A DNA stretch of 64,000 nt from Narthecium ossifragum. Taxonomy: Eukaryota; Streptophyta; Magnoliopsida; Dioscoreales; Nartheciaceae. Below, piece by piece: positions 58,760 through 64,000 of the stretch. Position numbers and translations under genes: made by a program. The DNA is taken from contig OY986969.1 of NCBI GenBank assembly GCA_963920575.1, positions 17,159,288-17,223,287 of the forward strand. The letters run 5' to 3'. The notes beneath the pieces are model-generated. The model was not told where the DNA came from. It was given only the letters and a program-made list of their open reading frames with translations, and ran no database searches. How positions within the stretch are numbered: position 1 is the first letter of the stretch; each line of letters opens with the position of its first letter.

Positions 58760-61700
58760 GTGTATTCGCCATCCAGAGACGTGATTGTATAAGCTCTGTT
58801 AGAGTAGACCTTTTGAACTATGAAGGGTCCCTCCCATTTGGGCTCAAATTTTCCTTATATCCTCCTTGTGACGACCATGGGTCGAACGATAGCGAGAACA
58901 AGGTCTCCAACCTTGAACGAGTGACGCTTCACTTTTTTATCAAAGGCTCTAGAGATCCTCGCTTGGTATACCTCCAAATTTTGTTGGGCTTCCAAGCGTT
59001 TCTCTTCTAAGTTGTCGAGTTCTTCGAGTCTCAACTTAGCTGTTTGGTCTTCTGTCAACTCTTCTTGCAGAGCTATTCTGAGAGAAGGAATTTGCACTTC
59101 AAGGGGAAGGACTGCTTCACCTCCGAAGACAAGAGAATACGGGGTTGCCCCGGTTGGAGTTCTTACGGTGGTGCGATATGCCCATAAGTTCTCCAAGAGT
59201 TTCTCGTGCCACTCTTTTTTGTTTTTATGGACCACTTTCTTTAGGAGTTTACAGAGGATTTTGTTAAAGGCTTCTGCTTGTCCGTTGGCGGCCGCGTTAT
59301 ATGCTAATGAGAAGTAGTGCTTGATTTTGAACTTAGCACATAGTTTCTCCATGTTTCTATTTTTGAAAGGGGTGCCATTGTCCGAGATGAGTCTAGCTGG
59401 GATCCCAAATCAGTATATGACGTGTGTTTTGATGAACTGCACTACCGTTTCGCCTTTCACATCCTTGAGGGCTATGGCTTCAGCCCATTTGGAGAAGTAA
59501 TCCGTTACGGCCAGGATATAACTATGTCCCCTTGATGAAGAGGGTTGAACATGGCCTACTACATCCAGTCCCCATGCTTCAAAAGGCCAGGAGAGACTTG
59601 TAGGAAGAAGTGGTTCCGGAGGCATATGTATGAAATCTCCATGGATCTGACACACATGACATCTCTTGGCATAGTCAATAGAATCACGCACCATGGACGG
59701 CCAGTAGTATCCGAAGCGTTTCAACTGGTGATATAGCTTGGGGCCGGATTGGTGTGCTCCGCATATACCCGAATGAACTTCCTCGAGGGCAGATGCTGCT
59801 TCCTCATTGAAAAGACATAGTAGTAAAAGTCCATCGAAGGTCCTTCGGTATAGTGTATCATTGATGTATGTATATTTTGTCACTCTCCTTCTCAGCCTTA
59901 ATCTTTCTTGAGCGTCAGAAGGAAGAACCCCAGACATAAGATAGTCTAGGAAAGGCGCTCTCCAGTCTCTTATTTGAACTTCAGACGTGGAGATGGCATT
60001 GATGAGCATCGGTAGCTGTTGGTTTAGTGTTTCTTTAAGGAGAGGGGGAAGAACCCGTCTTTCCTCTATCCTGACTTCTAACACCGCTGTGGGTGGGAGA
60101 GACATAGCTGCGGCCAAGTTGGCCAACGCATCGGCTTTTTGGTTTTGCGAGCGTGGAACATGTTGAATTTTCTGCTCTTTGAAAGAGTTGATGAGTTCTT
60201 TGGCCCTATGAAGGTATGGGATTAGTTCTCTTTTTTTTGTGGCGTATATGCCATGAAGTTGATTTATGATGAGTTGAGAGTCGCCATATATGGTGAGTGG
60301 ATCTATCCCCATCGCAATGGCTATCTCCAGGCCGATTATGAGAGCTTCGTATTCTGCCATGTTGTTAGACGAAGCGGACGTTAACGTGAAGGAGTAGGGG
60401 ATTAGAGCTTGTTCCGGTGTAACAAAGACCAGTCCTGCCCCCGCTCCTAAGCGTCTACATGCTCCATCAAAATACATCTCCCAAGAGGGTTGGACATCGG
60501 CCACAAAGACTCCCTCATATGGAAAGTCATCTTTTAGGATTTCGTCATCAGGGACTGGATAGGCGGCTAGAAAGTCTGCCAAGGCTTGACCCTTGACTGC
60601 TTTCTGCGGGACGTATGTTATGTCAAACTGGGACAGTAACATGGCCCACTTTGCTAGTCGTCCGGACAAAGTCAATTTTTAAAGTACATATCGCAAAGGA
60701 TCAGCTTTGGATATGAGTTGCACGGGGTGCTCTAGAAGATAGTGGCGCAACTTTTGGGTGGCAAACACTAAAGAGAGGCAGATTTTTTCCATTTCTGAGT
60801 AGTTATGTTCGGCTCCGACCAGAGTTCTACTAAGGTAGTAGAGAGCTCTTTCTTTACCTTCATTATCATGTTGCGCCAGCAAAGCACCTAATGATCCAGG
60901 CAGAGCTGCCGTGTATAGGATCAAAGGTCTTCCTTTGATGGGGGACGCTAGCACTAGTGGGTTGATGAGATACTCCTTGATTCTTTGGAAGGCATTGTGG
61001 CAAGCTCCGTCCCATTTGAAGGGAACTTGCTTTTTCATGAGATGTGAGAACGGCTTGCAGCGTCCCGCCAGGTTAGATATAAACCTTCGAATATATGCTA
61101 GCCGTCCTTGGAGACCTTTCAACTCATGAAGGTTCCGAGGAGGGGGCATTTCCAAAATTGCCTTGATCTTGGAAGGGTCGACCTCAATCCCTCGCTTGCG
61201 CACTATAAAGCCAAGGAGTTTTCTGGATGTGACGCCAAAGGCACATTTCATAGGGTTCATCTTTAAGTTATATTGCCTGAGTCTTTGAAAGACTTTGGCT
61301 AAGTGTTTAAAATGATCTTGCCTATGCTTTGTCTTTACCACCAAGTCATCAACATAACATTCCACGATATCATGGAGGAGATCATTGAAAATGACTGTCA
61401 TGGCCCTTTGATAGGTAGCCCCGGCATTTTTTAGTCCAAAGGGCATCACTGTGTAGCAAAATATCCCTTTTGGCGTACGAAATGCAGTTAGCTCTTCATC
61501 TTCAGGAGCCATCTTTATCTGGTTGTAGCCCGAGTATCCATCCATAGAGGAGAGGATCTCGTGCCCAGTAGTTGCATCTACAATGATTTCGGATATGGGC
61601 AATGGGAAGTCATCCTTTGGGCAGACTTTGTTTAGATCTCTGAAATCTATGCAGAGTCTAAGTTGCCCATTCTTCTTCTTTACAGGTACAATGTTCGCTA

Positions 61701-62367
61701 GCCACTTGGGATATTGGACTTCTCGGATGAAGTTTGCTTTGAAGAGCTTGTCAACTTCAGTAATGATTTTGGGGATTAACTCCGGTCGGAAGCGTCTCTG
61801 AGCTTGCTTGACTGGGCGAGCGCCTTCCTTTATAGATAGGCGATGCACAGCCACATTGGCATCTAGCCCAGGCATTTCCTTATAACTCCAAGCGAACACA
61901 TCCTGATTTTGACGGAGGAAAGTAGCATATTACTTCTTCTCTTCTGGCGTCATGTGAGCGCGGATGAAAGTAGGGCGGGGATCGTTTTCTGCCCCCAGGT
62001 TTATCTCTTCGAGGTCATCGAAGGTCGCTTGCCCACCATCTTCAAGTTGAGGAGGCGCCTCTTGAAGGTCGATGAACTCTGCAGAAGTCATGCAGACTTG
62101 ATATCCAAGCCCTGTTTTGTGAAAGAACAAGTCTTCACCATAGCGAATAGCTATCTTTTGCTCTTCTGATAAAAGGTCTTCAAAGGGCTGCTTTTGACCA
62201 CGGCCTCCGCATAGGCCTTCACCGGAGTTAATATCATACACCATCTGGGACATCATGTGTAATGTCTTTTGGTCATAGAAGGGTATGGGTAAGGATGGAC
62301 TATTGTCAGAAGATATGACCAGAGAGGCCTGTACGAACTTGATAGGTTGGCTATATTGATGAGTCAC
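58760..62367 (-). pseudogene. Pol of element V: linker, RT, RNase H, second RNase H, integrase; four in-frame stops
   Basis: One frame spans 3.5 kb without a shift. RT (about 61840-60950): IDFRDLNK and YVDD, with the DD at about 61347. A weak first RNase H follows (60925-60690). The second RNase H (60490-60100) has WEMYFDG, AEYEAL, GDSQ and KADALANLA, the D-E-D-D set. Integrase (59830-58860): HSGICGAH...CHVC zinc finger, LDVVG, SDNGTPF, NGQAEAF (DDE) and a C-terminal domain. Stops: 61930-61932, 60679-60681, 59410-59412, 58855-58857. After the last, the C-terminal tail shifts frame at a C run near 58762. It cannot encode a working polyprotein. Confidence 0.93.
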
Positions 62368-63796
62368 TAAATATTCGTAATTAGACCCCTTAATTTACCT
62401 TTGTTAGGCCTCGAGTGATTTTATTTGATAGTTTGTTAGTTGATTTCAGGTTTAATCATGCTTTGAGAAGAAATACAAGAAATTCGGTTAATATGCTGAA
62501 ATACACTGCTCTGTCGACTGTTAGCACAATATTCACCAGAAATTATCCTTATCTCCAAATATTCTAAAATTTGAATGACATCTGGAACACATCAAGACGT
62601 ACAACTTTCATGTTGGACACTTTTGGAGATTCCTGATGGATTGATAGCAGTTTCGAAGAAGATGAAGATATTTAGCTGCTGGAAGACTGGTCCGTCGACG
62701 CCCGGGAGAATATTCGCCAAATATTCTAGATAAGTCCAAATATTGCAAACTCTTTGGGAAAGGACAGAAGACTTCCAAATCTACATCTTTTGTGTTGGAC
62801 TCATTCTCAAATTCCGAACCGGTTGAGCCCAGTCGCGATTGGAAGAAGCTGTCAGGGTTGAACCAGGAATTCCGAGTTGTACTAGAGATCCAACTCAACT
62901 TAGCCATAACCCTAATTCCGGGATTAAGGGTTATTATTATTATAAAAAGGGGTTATTCCAGCAAAACTTCTCATCTTTTTGTCAATCTTTGGAGGAGGAA
63001 GAAGAAGAAGGAGAGGATGTGGATGGTGACAGCTTCATACTCCAACCCGATGGCTTTCATCCAAAAGATGAGTTGCTAGTTATTGTACTTAGGATTATTC
63101 ATGAAACCCTAGCATAACTTTCTATCTTCTTTGGTTTGAATCTTCTATTCTTCTCAAGACATGATCCTATGAATTTGCTTTTATTGTTAATAGAGTTGAG
63201 GGAACAGAGTTCCTTGACGTATTTTCAGTCCTACATGATTTCTGTGATTGATTGTAGAGATTCATAGGATGGTTTTCATGTGGTTTTTGGTTTACCTTTG
63301 AGATAGTCTATGCTACGTGAAGATAAGTCATGCTAAGGTCATTAGGAGTAGAATAATTTAATGTAATCGTATGACCAAAGATGATTTATGCTAAACAAAG
63401 ATAGATTATGCCGTTGGAAACATAAACCTTATTTTAGGGATTCATGTAAGCTTAAGAAGCTGTGGATTCATAATGTTTAGAGAGGGAAACAAGAGGATAA
63501 CTAGAGAAGATTGAAGGTGAAACTAGGGCAGATTCAGTAATTCCTAAGTCACTTATCCATTGATTCAAATTGATCAACCTTTTATTTCTTTTCTTCATTA
63601 GTTTAATCTATATCTTTGATTCTTTTCTTTAGTTTTAGGGTTTTCAGAATTGATTCCAGTTTCCAACGTTTTCCCTGTGGATCGACTCCCGACTTCACCG
63701 CTATTTCTACCTAGTAGTTTAGTGATTGAATAAGGATATAAATTTAATATTTGATTGAGTTTGCAACGTTTTAACGACGACGTTTGCGAGCGATCA
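62357..63796 (+). mobile_element. Solo LTR K (1,440 bp) in the pol linker of V
   Basis: TGATGAGTCACTAAATATTC to GTTTGCGAGCGATCA, with a perfect TATAT duplication (62352-62356, 63797-63801). The context TGTGGATCGACTCCCGAC and TACCTAGTAGTTTAGTG near the right end is typical of plant LTR 3' ends, so it reads plus. TATAAAAAGGGG at 62941-62952 is a likely TATA box. Removing it rejoins the V reading frame. Tips resemble LTR I. Confidence 0.93.
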
Positions 63797-64000
63797 TATA
63801 TCTTGCCCCACCTTCATGTTCATTTGATGGACCTTCTTCTCTGGTTGGCGGGGGCCTCACATACGAAGGTAGAAGCTTTGGGAGAGGTATGGGAAAGTCT
63901 TGAAGAGTGGACTTGGGAAGTTCTTCTTCAATGACCTTGAATATCGAGTCTCCCGCTTTCCTCTGGCTTCTTGGGATATAACAGTATGTCTTTTTCTTCT
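63797..64000 (-). pseudogene. Element V protease-RT linker, continuing past the right edge
   Basis: Minus-strand frame with YIPRSQRKAGDSIFKVIEE and a Pro-rich LPKLLPSYVRPPP, continued on the other side of K. It resembles the region before RT in Tat-lineage polyproteins. No protease active-site motif is inside the window. Confidence 0.7.

Larger units (their letters stand above)
50614..64000 (-). mobile_element. Ty3/gypsy retrotransposon V, Tat lineage, 3' LTR to the protease-RT linker, decayed
   Basis: Order on the minus strand, right to left: gag/protease linker, RT, RNase H, second RNase H, integrase, a tandem-repeat spacer, an antisense ORF, polypurine tract, 3' LTR. A second archaeal-type RNase H after the first and a long 3' region with an antisense ORF are known marks of the Tat lineage (Grande, Retand, Ogre group). 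The 5' LTR and most of gag lie beyond the right edge. Four in-frame stops make pol dead. Solo LTRs H and K have landed in it. Confidence 0.92.

Noticed and set aside
1..64000. tRNA, rRNA or other RNA genes
   Set aside because: I saw no A/B-box cloverleaf or rRNA sequence, though a scan by eye can miss single tRNAs; a tRNAscan run would settle it.

Overview
The window is nuclear DNA of a flowering plant, probably a monocot. It has spliced genes with GT/AG introns, plant Ty3/gypsy, hAT, Mutator-like and Harbinger-like elements, and an MLH1 that reads like the monocot protein. I cannot name the species; pineapple or a relative is only a guess. There are only two plausible host genes, about 35 kb apart: the 5' half of the mismatch-repair gene MLH1 (minus strand, 149-3596) and a short FAR1-domain gene (minus strand, 38602-39556). 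Almost everything else is transposable elements inserted into one another.

Region 1 (1-3706): seven consecutive MLH1 exons can be joined in frame (378 codons). The rest of the gene lies off the left edge. Region 2 (3707-16943): a non-autonomous Mutator-like element (S) begins about 110 bp upstream of the MLH1 ATG. Inside it is a four-level stack of LTR-like insertions, A[E[B, C[D]]], each 2.2-2.7 kb, bounded by TG...CA and mostly by 5-bp target duplications. The right arm of S is amplified as a 222-bp tandem repeat. Region 3 (18511-37759): a second host element (P) with 415-bp inverted arms has been split by a Harbinger-like block (O, TSD TTA), a solo LTR (W, TSD GATTT) and another LTR-like element (N). 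O holds a broken rhodanese gene fragment (STR8-like), a hAT MITE (8-bp TSD), an AT-rich palindrome, a Mutator-like element (M, perfect 9-bp TSD) and a solo LTR inside that (I, TSD GAGAG). N holds a 4.77-kb hAT transposon (R, perfect 8-bp TSD) whose four-exon transposase is open over 1,056 codons and looks intact.

Region 4 (37926-42239): a 200-N assembly gap, the FAR1 gene and low-content DNA with one MITE. Region 5 (42240-46400): a foldback-like element carrying a degenerate short-repeat core and another solo LTR (F). Region 6 (46400-50600): LTR fragments and sequence with no supported gene. Region 7 (50614-64000): the 3' part of a Tat-lineage Ty3/gypsy element on the minus strand. It has an LTR, a polypurine tract, an antisense accessory ORF, and a pol with RT, two RNase H domains and integrase, killed by in-frame stops. 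It is interrupted by solo LTRs H and K.

The reference-quality results are the target-site duplications, which fix the boundaries and the relative order of about fifteen insertions. The strongest leads are the apparently intact hAT transposon, the antisense ORF of the Tat element, the long flanking duplication around D, and the transposon stack against the MLH1 promoter.
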